From NCBI GenBank assembly GCA_963669265.1, contig OY769916.1, positions 1,054,001 to 1,118,000 on the forward strand: a stretch of 64,000 nucleotides of DNA. The letters are read 5' to 3'. The stretch's first letter is position 1; each line of letters starts with the position of its first letter. This document shows, in pieces, positions 9,447-17,262 of the stretch. The notes below the pieces were generated by a model. That model saw only the letters and a program-made list of their open reading frames with translations. It was not told the DNA's origin and made no database searches. The DNA is from SZUA-547 sp963669265 (GTDB lineage Bacteria; Pseudomonadota; Alphaproteobacteria; Rhodobacterales; Rhodobacteraceae). A program made the translations under genes and the position numbers.

Positions 9447-10250
9447 TCAACCCCCCGCCTGTCTGGCCGGGTTGACCGCAGCGACATCCGCCAACGCCGA
9501 TTCCAGCACGCGCGCTAACGACGACGCCATCGCGGCGCAGGCCGCCTCATCCGAGATCAGATCGTTGCGGATCTCCAGCATGACGTTCAGCAATCCAGCG
9601 GGCAGCGCATGTGTCCTCAGCGTATGCGTGACGCCGTCCTCCGGCCCGTAAGGCTTGTTGCGCTCCACACTCAAATCAGTGACGCCCGGCGCGATCGCAA
9701 GCACCGCATCGGCCAGTCGCGGATCGTCGTCATGCAGCACGCCCAATTCGACCGAACGCGCGACGCCCAGATAGATCGGTGTAAAGCTGTGAATGGTGAC
9801 GATGGCCGGGTTTGCCGTGTGCCGGACCGCCTCCGACAGCGTGGTCTGAAACGGCGCGTAGATCTCCCGCGCCCGCGCCGCGCGCGCTGTGGCGTCCAGA
9901 TCCGCGTTGCCCGGAATCGCGCGACCCTCGCTGATGCTGGAGATCGCATCTGGCGCATCTGGCGGACGATTGCAATCATAGGCGAGCCGGGAGAACCGCC
10001 CGGCGACAAGCGGCGAGTCCAGCGCCGCAGCCAGCTTCTCGGCGACAGACAACGCGCCGGGATCCCAAGCGATGTGGCTCCGCAGATCCTCAGCCGACAG
10101 TCCCAGATCACCCAGTGACGCGGGCATGCGGCGCGAGGCGTGCTCGCAGACCAAAAGGAACCCGCCGCGCCCGGACGCGTTCAGCACTTCAGCCGGAGGA
10201 CCCTCCTCAACCGAAAGAAGCGGCGAATCTGCGGCTTGGCTCATCTGCAT
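9447..10250 (-). CDS. N-formylglutamate amidohydrolase family protein
   Basis: The roughly 267-residue protein has the family metal-site motif LLVCEHAS (Glu36 and His37 from the chosen start) and a second histidine in IVTIHSFTP. HutG-type members release glutamate from N-formylglutamate. No histidine-utilisation genes are nearby. It is the first gene of an operon leading into TRAP genes and the gamma-glutamyl ligase, so it may hydrolyse a glutamyl conjugate formed later in the pathway; that is inference. ATGs at 10250 and 10244 are both possible. An RpiR regulator is divergent, 76 bp away. Confidence 0.8.
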   Translation of the reverse strand: MQMSQAADSPLLSVEEGPPAEVLNASGRGGFLLVCEHASRRMPASLGDLGLSAEDLRSHIAWDPGALSVAEKLAAALDSPLVAGRFSRLAYDCNRPPDAPDAISSISEGRAIPGNADLDATARAARAREIYAPFQTTLSEAVRHTANPAIVTIHSFTPIYLGVARSVELGVLHDDDPRLADAVLAIAPGVTDLSVERNKPYGPEDGVTHTLRTHALPAGLLNVMLEIRNDLISDEAACAAMASSLARVLESALADVAAVNPARQAGG

Positions 10251-10326
10251 ATGTATAGGATTGTTCAAATCCAATTTCTCTGTCAATATTTGTTCACACT
10301 GTTTCGAGCAATTGCGGCGCTGTGGG
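10251..10326. promoter_or_regulatory. Divergent AT-rich promoter region of the catabolic operon and rpiR-type gene
   Basis: This 76-bp spacer lies between two divergent starts and is clearly richer in A and T than its surroundings. It must contain the promoters of both the amidohydrolase-TRAP operon and the RpiR-family gene. I could not define trustworthy -35/-10 boxes or an operator by eye. Confidence 0.5.
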
Positions 10327-11199
10327 ATGAACGACCAATTCGACTCCATCGAGGAATTGATCCAGGCGCGCTTCGAGTCCCTGACGCGGGCGGAGCGTCA
10401 ACTCGCCAACACGCTGCTGGAAAATTACCCGGCGTCCGGTCTCGCCTCGATCACCAGCGTGGCCGAGAGCGCCAGGGTCTCAACGCCCACCGTCGTTCGC
10501 ATGGTCCAGAAACTCGGCTTCGACGGTTTCGCAGATTTCCAGCAGGCGCTGCGCAGCGAGTTGTCCGCCCGGATCTCAGACCCGATCCAAAAGCATCAGA
10601 AATGGTCGCAGGAGGCGCCGGAATCCCACCTTCTTAACCGCTTCAGCGAAGCGATCGCCGCCAATCTCCGCCAGACAGTTGCGCAGATCGACCCCGCGAC
10701 CTTTGACGCTGTGGTCGAGCTTCTGGCGGATCCGGAACGCACGGTGTTCGTCGCCGGTGGGCGCATCACCCGCTCGCTCGGCGACTATCTCTTCAACCAT
10801 CTGCAGGTGATCCGCTCCGGCGTCGTGCAGATCGGCGGCGCGCCCGGCGTCTGGCCACATTTCCTGCTGGATGCGAAACCCGGCGACGTCCTGATCCTGT
10901 TCGACATCCGCCGCTACGAGAACACCTTGCTGCGCCTCGCGGATATCGCGCATGACATGGGTGTGGAGGTGGTGCTGGTCACTGACCAGTGGGGCTCGCC
11001 GATCAGCAAGATCGCGCGGCATAAATTCAGCTGCCGCATCGAAGTTCCCTCGGCGTGGGATTCCAATGTCGCGATCATGTTGGTGGTCGAGACGCTGATT
11101 TCAGCGGTGCAAGAGATCGGCTGGAGCGCCAGCGAAGAGCGGATGAAAGCGCTGGAAGATATGTTCGACCAGACGCGCCTGTTCCGAAAATTCGTTTAG
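10327..11199 (+). CDS. RpiR/MurR family transcriptional regulator (HTH + SIS)
   Basis: The 290-residue protein has an N-terminal RpiR helix-turn-helix (about residues 1-77, with LASITSVAESARVSTPTVVR) and a C-terminal SIS domain (about 130-260) beginning near VFVAGGRITRSLGDYL. SIS domains of this family usually bind phosphosugars, but many RpiR proteins control amine or amino-acid catabolism. It is divergent from the amidohydrolase-TRAP-ligase operon and probably controls it. The gene converges on the ABC permease gene, with a strong stem-loop between them. Confidence 0.88.
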   Translation: MNDQFDSIEELIQARFESLTRAERQLANTLLENYPASGLASITSVAESARVSTPTVVRMVQKLGFDGFADFQQALRSELSARISDPIQKHQKWSQEAPESHLLNRFSEAIAANLRQTVAQIDPATFDAVVELLADPERTVFVAGGRITRSLGDYLFNHLQVIRSGVVQIGGAPGVWPHFLLDAKPGDVLILFDIRRYENTLLRLADIAHDMGVEVVLVTDQWGSPISKIARHKFSCRIEVPSAWDSNVAIMLVVETLISAVQEIGWSASEERMKALEDMFDQTRLFRKFV

Positions 11200-11258
11200 T
11201 CGTAAGTTCCGATTGCCATCTAAGGACGTCGCGCAAGCGATTCTGATCTCGGCGATTT

Positions 11259-11309
11259 CGCCGCCCCGACGACCCATATCAACATGTGACGTGGTCCTCC
11301 GGGACGGCG
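11259..11309. terminator. Convergent stem-loop between rpiR-type gene and ABC permease
   Basis: The sequences at 11259-11274 and 11293-11309 form a long imperfect inverted repeat (about 14 paired bases, with cores CGCCG and GACC). It sits between two converging genes and could terminate transcription from either side. No long T-run follows on either strand. Confidence 0.45.
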
Positions 11310-11323
11310 CATTGTCATAGGCC

Positions 11324-12589
11324 TCAGGCGCGGCCTTTCCAGGGCACCAGCCAGTTCTCAGCTTTGCGCATCAGGATATCGATGCCATAGCCGATCACAC
11401 CGATCAGGATGATGCCCATGATCACAATATCGGTCAGCTGGAACTTGGACGCCGCGATGATCATCATACCGGCGCCCTTCTGCGCTGCGACCAGTTCGGC
11501 CGCAACCACCGTGCCCCAGCAGACGCCCATCGCGACCCGCGCGCCGGTGAAGATTTCCGGCAGCGAGTTGGGCACGATCACATGTCGCATGATCTGCCAT
11601 TTCGACGCCCCCAACGAGTAGGCCGCATGGATCTTGGTGATGTTGACGCCAGAGACGCCCGCTCTCGCCGCAATCGTCATGATCCAGAGCGCGGCGAGGA
11701 ACAGTAGGACGATCTTGCCGGTTTCCCAAATGCCGAACCAGATGATGACCAGCGGGATCAACGCGAGCGGCGGGACCGGACGCATGAACTCCACGATCGG
11801 ATCGAACCAGCCGCGGAACCAGCCGGAGAGGCCCATCGCATATCCCAAGGGAATGCCAACCAACGCGCCGGTGACGAAGCCCGCGATGACGCGGATCAGC
11901 GACCAGCCCAGATGCTCCCAGAGCGTGAAGTTCTGATAACCATTGCTGGCGATCTCAAAGAAGCGGGATACGACGGCTTCCGGCGAGGGCAACCAGATCG
12001 GCTCCATCTGCATGCCTTTCGCGGGCGCGAAGCTTAGCGATCCGCGCGGAGTCATGGAAACGACCCCATCGGCGACATCCACCTTTTCGCCAGGCGCGAT
12101 GGACTGTCCGTCGACCGAAATGATCTTGAAGCCTTCGGTCTTGTAGCCGTCATCGTTGCGATTGGCTTTGACCAGACCGCTCCGCCACGCTCCCATGGTC
12201 GTCGCATCGTTCTTGGCGAATCCGTCGCCGGGCGCGGCCTCCGGCTCTTCGACTTGATCGTCCGCCTTGTGAACGCGCACGAGCACCGTGGCTGAGTCCG
12301 TCTCGCCGGCCGCATTCTGCGCGGTGTAGGTGAACTCCGTATCGCCAACAAAGGGACCGGGCACATGGATTGGCATGATCTTGGAGCCGGTGAACGCGCC
12401 CCAGATCACAAAGATCGCAACGATCGACACGATCGAGGCGACCCGGTCGGACGTCACCGCGCTCTCATCGCCGAAGGTCACAGTCTTGAGGCTGGTGAAG
12501 TCCTTGCGCGACTCCTTGGTCTTGCGCACCAAATTGACGACCAGCATCGCGCCGACAAACAGGAAGACGTAGAAGATTAAAACGCTCAT
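11324..12589 (-). CDS. ABC permease (taurine/nitrate type) with an extra periplasmic domain
   Basis: The C-terminal 220 residues (about 198-421) are a normal TauC/SsuC-type permease with an EAA loop near SLGASKWQIMRHVIVPNSLPE. The protein is 421 residues instead of the usual 250-280. The extra N-terminus has a membrane helix (1-20), a second helix (52-66) and a predicted periplasmic insert of about 130 residues. Part of the insert (FTYTAQNAAGETDSATVLVRV, about 86-106) resembles the core strands of cadherin-like or Ig-like modules. It is coupled to the ATPase gene by an ATGA overlap. The insert may contact the binding protein or substrate. Confidence 0.88.
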   Translation of the reverse strand: MSVLIFYVFLFVGAMLVVNLVRKTKESRKDFTSLKTVTFGDESAVTSDRVASIVSIVAIFVIWGAFTGSKIMPIHVPGPFVGDTEFTYTAQNAAGETDSATVLVRVHKADDQVEEPEAAPGDGFAKNDATTMGAWRSGLVKANRNDDGYKTEGFKIISVDGQSIAPGEKVDVADGVVSMTPRGSLSFAPAKGMQMEPIWLPSPEAVVSRFFEIASNGYQNFTLWEHLGWSLIRVIAGFVTGALVGIPLGYAMGLSGWFRGWFDPIVEFMRPVPPLALIPLVIIWFGIWETGKIVLLFLAALWIMTIAARAGVSGVNITKIHAAYSLGASKWQIMRHVIVPNSLPEIFTGARVAMGVCWGTVVAAELVAAQKGAGMMIIAASKFQLTDIVIMGIILIGVIGYGIDILMRKAENWLVPWKGRA

Positions 12590-13392
12590 GCCGCGTCCTC
12601 CGTCCGGCCCATAATCTCTTCCTCCATCTCCCAGATCATGGAGAGGATCTCATCTCGTTTTGGGCCGAAATCTGGGTGCTTTTTAACCTCCCGAAGATCA
12701 GCGCCAACGCCCATCTCGGCGAAGGGCAGCCGGTACTCCTTGTGAACCCGCCCAGGTCTGGGCGCCATGACCAGCAAACGCTCGCCCAGAAGCAACGCCT
12801 CCTCGACCGAGTGGGTGATCAGGATCACCGTCTTGCCGGTCTCCTTCCAGAGCTTAAGCACCAGTCCCTGCATCTTCTCGCGGGTCAGCGCGTCCAGCGC
12901 GCCCAGCGGCTCATCCATCAGGATCACATCGGGCTCGTTGGCCAGGCATCGCGCTAGCGCAACGCGTTGCTGCATGCCGCCCGAAAGCTCGTAGACCGCC
13001 TTTTCCTTGAACTCCTGAAGCCCGACGACTTCCAGCAGATGATCCGAGATCTCATCGCGTTCCGCCTTCGGCGTGCCCTTCATGCGCGGCCCGAAATCGA
13101 CATTCTCGCGGACGCTCATCCACTCAAAAAGCGCGCCTTTCTGGAACACCATCCCGCGCTCCGGTGCAGGACCGGAGACGACGTGATTGTTCATCTCCAC
13201 TGTGCCATCCGTCTGGGCCAAGAACCCGGCCAGGATGTTCAGAAGCGTGGTCTTTCCGCAGCCCGACGGGCCAAGGACAGACATGATCTCACCTTCCGCG
13301 ATATCCAGATTGATATCTTTCAGCGCCTGTACGTAGGAGCCGTCCGGCAAATCGAACCGCATGGAGACATTATTGATTTTCAGATTAGACAT
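12586..13392 (-). CDS. ABC transporter ATP-binding protein (taurine/nitrate/sulfonate type)
   Basis: The 268-residue cytoplasmic ATPase has Walker A GPSGCGKT at 41-48, signature LSGGMQQR, and Walker B VILMDEP. It has the length and C-terminal tail of TauB/SsuB/NrtD-type ATPases. The ATG at 13392 was chosen because the typical N-terminus (LKINNVSMRF) starts there. Its stop overlaps the permease start by 4 bp. With the adjacent permease and binding protein it forms one importer. Confidence 0.92.
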   Translation of the reverse strand: MSNLKINNVSMRFDLPDGSYVQALKDINLDIAEGEIMSVLGPSGCGKTTLLNILAGFLAQTDGTVEMNNHVVSGPAPERGMVFQKGALFEWMSVRENVDFGPRMKGTPKAERDEISDHLLEVVGLQEFKEKAVYELSGGMQQRVALARCLANEPDVILMDEPLGALDALTREKMQGLVLKLWKETGKTVILITHSVEEALLLGERLLVMAPRPGRVHKEYRLPFAEMGVGADLREVKKHPDFGPKRDEILSMIWEMEEEIMGRTEDAA

Positions 13393-13411
13393 TGGCCCCT
13401 CCAACCATGAC

Positions 13412-13442
13412 AAAAGGGTGGCCCGGCAATACCCGGCCACCC
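13412..13442 (-). terminator. Stem-loop with T-run between binding-protein and ATPase genes
   Basis: GGGTGGcCCGG (13416-13426) and CCGGCCACCC (13433-13442) form a GC-rich stem. On the minus strand a run of four T follows (13412-13415). It lies inside the transporter operon, just past the binding-protein gene, and probably ends a share of transcripts so that binding protein outnumbers permease and ATPase. Confidence 0.65.
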
Positions 13443-13458
13443 GCTGGTTTTGCTTTGA

Positions 13459-14460
13459 TTAGGAGCCGGCCGCCGCGCGGAGCGGATCGGCGTTGACGGT
13501 GTCGTCGTAGGAATCCAAAGCCTTCTCGATGCTGCCCGCCTCGACAAAGACATCAGCGACGCCAGCCATAAAGCTCTGCGCCGCACCGCCGAGCCACTTC
13601 TCGGACAGCTGTTCGTCCACCGACGGGAATGAGAAAAGAGCGATCGTCGTGCGGGCGGCATCCAACTCCATTCCCGCATCCTGAGCGATCACCTCGATCA
13701 TTTCATCGGTGTGCTCGCCGGAGTTCCAGCGCGCATTCGCATCCGCGGTGACTTTGAGGAACTTGGCGACCAAATCGCTTTCCTCCACGACGAAACTGGC
13801 CGGCGCGGTGGTGGCGTCGAAGACCAGGATGCCGATCTCTTCTTTCTCGGCACCGGTCAACAGCACATTGCCGTGCTCCATCATGCGCCGCAGCGCGCCG
13901 CCCCAACCGCACACCATGTCGAGATTGCCCTGCGCGAATGCGGCGGCCCCGTCGGGCGGCGCCATGTCGACGATCTCCATCGAACTGAGATCGACGCCAA
14001 AATGCGCCATCTGAGCGAGGAACCCGTAATGCGCGGCGGTGCCGATCGGCACACCGACTTTCTTACCGTTCAAATCCCCAGCGTTTGTCTTGTCGATTTC
14101 CAAAGCTTCGGCGACGACGCAGTTGTCGTTGTCCGAATAGGACGCGGCGACATCGATGATCTGCAAGTCCTGCCCCGCCGAAGCGGCGACCACGAAAGGC
14201 GGCACGCCCTGGCTGACGGACATTTGCACGTCGCCGGACGCCATCGCCGCCGACATGGCGGTGCCGGTGTCGAAGGACACCCAATTGACCTTAACGCCCA
14301 TTTCTTCTTCGTAGAGGCCCTTGGCCTTCGCGTACTGGAACGGCATCGGCCATTCCAGGAAGTAGCCAACGGTCACTTCATCCTGGGCTGAGGCGAACTG
14401 CGTGCTCGCCATCATGGCCGCAGCCGCGATCGCGCTGATCGATTTGAGTTTGTGCTTCAT
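13459..14460 (-). CDS. ABC substrate-binding protein (TauA/NMT1-like)
   Basis: The 333-residue precursor has a Sec signal peptide cut near ASA-Q at residue 25. The mature domain begins with VTVGYFLEWPMPFQYA, the pattern of taurine- and sulfonate-type binding proteins. ATG at 14460 places the positively charged n-region (KHKLK) at the start; upstream in-frame codons are rejected. The true ligand is uncertain. The co-located methyl-amine dehydrogenases suggest an N-methylated amino acid or amino sulfonate as well as taurine. It is followed by a stem-loop before the ATPase gene. Confidence 0.85.
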   Translation of the reverse strand: MKHKLKSISAIAAAAMMASTQFASAQDEVTVGYFLEWPMPFQYAKAKGLYEEEMGVKVNWVSFDTGTAMSAAMASGDVQMSVSQGVPPFVVAASAGQDLQIIDVAASYSDNDNCVVAEALEIDKTNAGDLNGKKVGVPIGTAAHYGFLAQMAHFGVDLSSMEIVDMAPPDGAAAFAQGNLDMVCGWGGALRRMMEHGNVLLTGAEKEEIGILVFDATTAPASFVVEESDLVAKFLKVTADANARWNSGEHTDEMIEVIAQDAGMELDAARTTIALFSFPSVDEQLSEKWLGGAAQSFMAGVADVFVEAGSIEKALDSYDDTVNADPLRAAAGS

Positions 14461-14709
14461 AGAATTCTCCCTGAGTTGCGTCGTTAGTTTTCCGCCAGTT
14501 CCGGCGTGTTTGATTTCGTCGTTTCTGAGCGCCAAACATGGCCTGACGCCAGCACACGGTCAGACTAAGGCCCGATCCGCATTCGTAAAGAAAATTGAGA
14601 CCAGGTGTGCCAATTTATCAAAGCCGTGAACGCCGCGGAGGCCTGACTCACGACTAAAGCGCGCCCCGATCGCCCGGTGGAAAAGCCGTTTTGCACCCCT
14701 GGTCTGGAC

Positions 14710-17157
14710 TCATGCTTTCACCCGTTCGGATTTCGGATCATACATCGGCCGGATCGACGCCTCCGCGCTAACCCGTTCGCCAACAACGTCAATTTCATAT
14801 GACGAGCTCAGGACATCCGCCGCGGATTCACCCTTGCACGGCACATAGCCTAGCCCGATTGCAGCGCCGAGCGTGTGGCCGTAATTGCCGGACGACAGGT
14901 ATCCGACGATCTCGCCGTCCCGCAGGATCGGCTCATTGTGATAGAGCATCGGCTCCGGATTGCTGAGTTTGAACTGCACGAGGCGATTCTCCGGGCCTGT
15001 CTCCTTCCGCCGAAGCACCGCGTCGCGCCCGATGAAGTCGGGTTTGTCGGTTTTCACGGCGAAACCGAGCCCGGCGTCGACCACGTGATCCTCGCAACTG
15101 ATGTCATGGCCGAAATGGCGGAACGCCTTCTCGATCCGGCAACTGTCCATCATGTGCATACCGCAAAGCTTCAGATCGACGTCCTGGCCCGCATCCCACA
15201 GAGTCTCGAACACATGACCCGCCATGTCCGAGCTGACATAGACCTCCCAGCCGAGCTCGCCGACATAAGTCACGCGATGAACACGGGCGAGGCCCATGCC
15301 GATCTCGATCTCCTGCGCCGTGCCGAACGGATTGACGTCGTTGGAGAAGTCGTTCGGGCTGACCTTTTGCAACAACTCGCGCGACCGCGGCCCCATGACC
15401 GCCAGCACTGCCTCGCCGGCCGTGACGTCGGTGATGACGACGCGATAATCGCCCACATGGCGCTCCAGCCAGGTCTGATCGGCGTAGCGCGTCGCCGCCG
15501 GGGTCACGACAAGATATGCGGTCTCGGAGAGCCGCGTGATCGTGACATCCGCCTCGATCCCGCCGGTGGAGTTGAGAAGCTGAGTGTATACGATCTTTCC
15601 GACCGGCGTGGAATAGTCGCCGCCCGCGACATAGTTCAGGAACGCCTCCGCATCCGGCCCCTCGACCCGGATCTTGCCGAAGGAGGACATGTCGTAGACG
15701 CCGACGTTCTCCCGGATCGCGCGATGCTCCGCCGCCGAATTCTCAAACCAGTTCTGGCGCTTCCAGCTATAGCGGTATTCGCGTTCCTGCCCCTCGTTGG
15801 CAATCCAGTTGGCGCGCTCCCAACCGGCGAATTCGCCCATGACGCCGCCGCGCTCCAGCAGTTGATGATGGATCGGCGAACGCCGCACGCCCCGCGCCGT
15901 CGCCTTTTGCCGGTAAGGGAAATGGTCGGCGAACAGCAGGCCCAGCGTTTCGGTCGAGCGCTCGTAAAGATAGCGCTGGTTGCCCTGAAACGGCTGCATG
16001 CGGCCGACATCCACATCGCCGAGATCGAACGGCTTCGCGCCGTCCTCCATCCACTGCGCCAGCGCCATGCCGGCCCCGCCTGCGGACTGAATGCCGATCG
16101 AGTTGAACCCGGCGGCGACCCAGTAATTGTCCAGTTCCGGCGCAAGACCCAGATGATAGGCGTCGTCCGGCGTGAAGCTCTCGGGTCCATTGAAGAACGT
16201 GTGGATGCCGGTTTCGGCGAGCAGCGGGAGGCGATTGACCGCCTGCTCCAGAATTGGCTCGAAATGGTCGAAATCCTCAGGCAGCTGATCGAATTCGAAA
16301 TCTGCAGGAATGCCGTCCATGCCCCAGGGTTTTGAGACCGGCTCGAACGCGCCCAGCAGCATCTTGCCGGCGTCTTCCTTGTAATAGGCGCACTCTTCCG
16401 GGACGCGCAGCACCGGCAATTGCTCCAGTCCGGGGATGTTCTCGGTGACGATATAGAAATGCTCACAGGCGTGCAGCGGCACATTCACACCTGCCATGCG
16501 GCCGACCTCACGCCCCCACATGCCCGCGCAATTGACCACCATATCCGCCTCGATATGGCCCTGTTCGCCATTCTCATCCGCCCAGTCGACGCCGGTGACG
16601 CGGCGGCCGTCCTTGGCGAATCCGGTCACCCGAACGCGTTCTTTCACCACCGCGCCGCGTTGCCGCGCGCCCTTGGCCAGCGCCAGCGCGATATTGGCGG
16701 GATCGCCCTGCCCGTCCAGCGGAAGCCAGACGCCCGCGACCACATCCTCGACATTGAGATGCTCGTAGCGCTCCTTCACTTCCATCGGGGTGATCTCCTC
16801 CACCTCGACGCCGAAAGCGCGCGCCATCGCGGCCTGACGGAAGATCTCCTCCTTGCGCTCTTCGGTCAGCGCGACGGTGATCGAGCCGCAGCGCCGGAAC
16901 CCGGTGGCGACGCCGGTTTCAGCCTCCAGATCGCCGTAGAGCTCCTGGCTGTATTTGGCGAGCTTGGTCATGTTCTTCGAGGCGCGCAGCTGCGCGATCA
17001 GCCCCGCCGCATGCCAGGTCGTGCCGCTGGTCAGCTGCTTTCGCTCCAGAAGGACAATGTCTTTCCATCCCAATTTGGCGAGATGATAGGCGACGGAGCA
17101 TCCGATAACGCCGCCGCCGACGATCACGACCCGGGCTTTTGCAGGAAGATCCGCCAT
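14710..17157 (-). CDS. FAD-dependent dimethylglycine/sarcosine-dehydrogenase-like protein with GcvT domain (copy 1)
   Basis: The 815-residue protein has an N-terminal DAO-type FAD domain with GGGVIG at 14-19 and a C-terminal aminomethyltransferase (GcvT) fold from about residue 430. H49 in TTWHAAG is at the position where mammalian dimethylglycine and sarcosine dehydrogenases attach FAD covalently. Enzymes of this type oxidise an N-methyl group and pass the one-carbon unit to tetrahydrofolate. The substrate could be dimethylglycine, sarcosine or a related N-methyl compound. It is followed after 249 bp by the ABC binding-protein gene and preceded by a second copy of the same architecture. Confidence 0.88.
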   Translation of the reverse strand: MADLPAKARVVIVGGGVIGCSVAYHLAKLGWKDIVLLERKQLTSGTTWHAAGLIAQLRASKNMTKLAKYSQELYGDLEAETGVATGFRRCGSITVALTEERKEEIFRQAAMARAFGVEVEEITPMEVKERYEHLNVEDVVAGVWLPLDGQGDPANIALALAKGARQRGAVVKERVRVTGFAKDGRRVTGVDWADENGEQGHIEADMVVNCAGMWGREVGRMAGVNVPLHACEHFYIVTENIPGLEQLPVLRVPEECAYYKEDAGKMLLGAFEPVSKPWGMDGIPADFEFDQLPEDFDHFEPILEQAVNRLPLLAETGIHTFFNGPESFTPDDAYHLGLAPELDNYWVAAGFNSIGIQSAGGAGMALAQWMEDGAKPFDLGDVDVGRMQPFQGNQRYLYERSTETLGLLFADHFPYRQKATARGVRRSPIHHQLLERGGVMGEFAGWERANWIANEGQEREYRYSWKRQNWFENSAAEHRAIRENVGVYDMSSFGKIRVEGPDAEAFLNYVAGGDYSTPVGKIVYTQLLNSTGGIEADVTITRLSETAYLVVTPAATRYADQTWLERHVGDYRVVITDVTAGEAVLAVMGPRSRELLQKVSPNDFSNDVNPFGTAQEIEIGMGLARVHRVTYVGELGWEVYVSSDMAGHVFETLWDAGQDVDLKLCGMHMMDSCRIEKAFRHFGHDISCEDHVVDAGLGFAVKTDKPDFIGRDAVLRRKETGPENRLVQFKLSNPEPMLYHNEPILRDGEIVGYLSSGNYGHTLGAAIGLGYVPCKGESAADVLSSSYEIDVVGERVSAEASIRPMYDPKSERVKA

Positions 17158-17262
17158 ATCTGTTCGTCCTTTTCAAACTTGCCCGACCCGTTCGGATCGG
17201 CGTCAATTGGAGGGAGCCGCTTCTGGCGGCCGGGCCGCGCGATCAGGCGGCGGTCACGCGCC

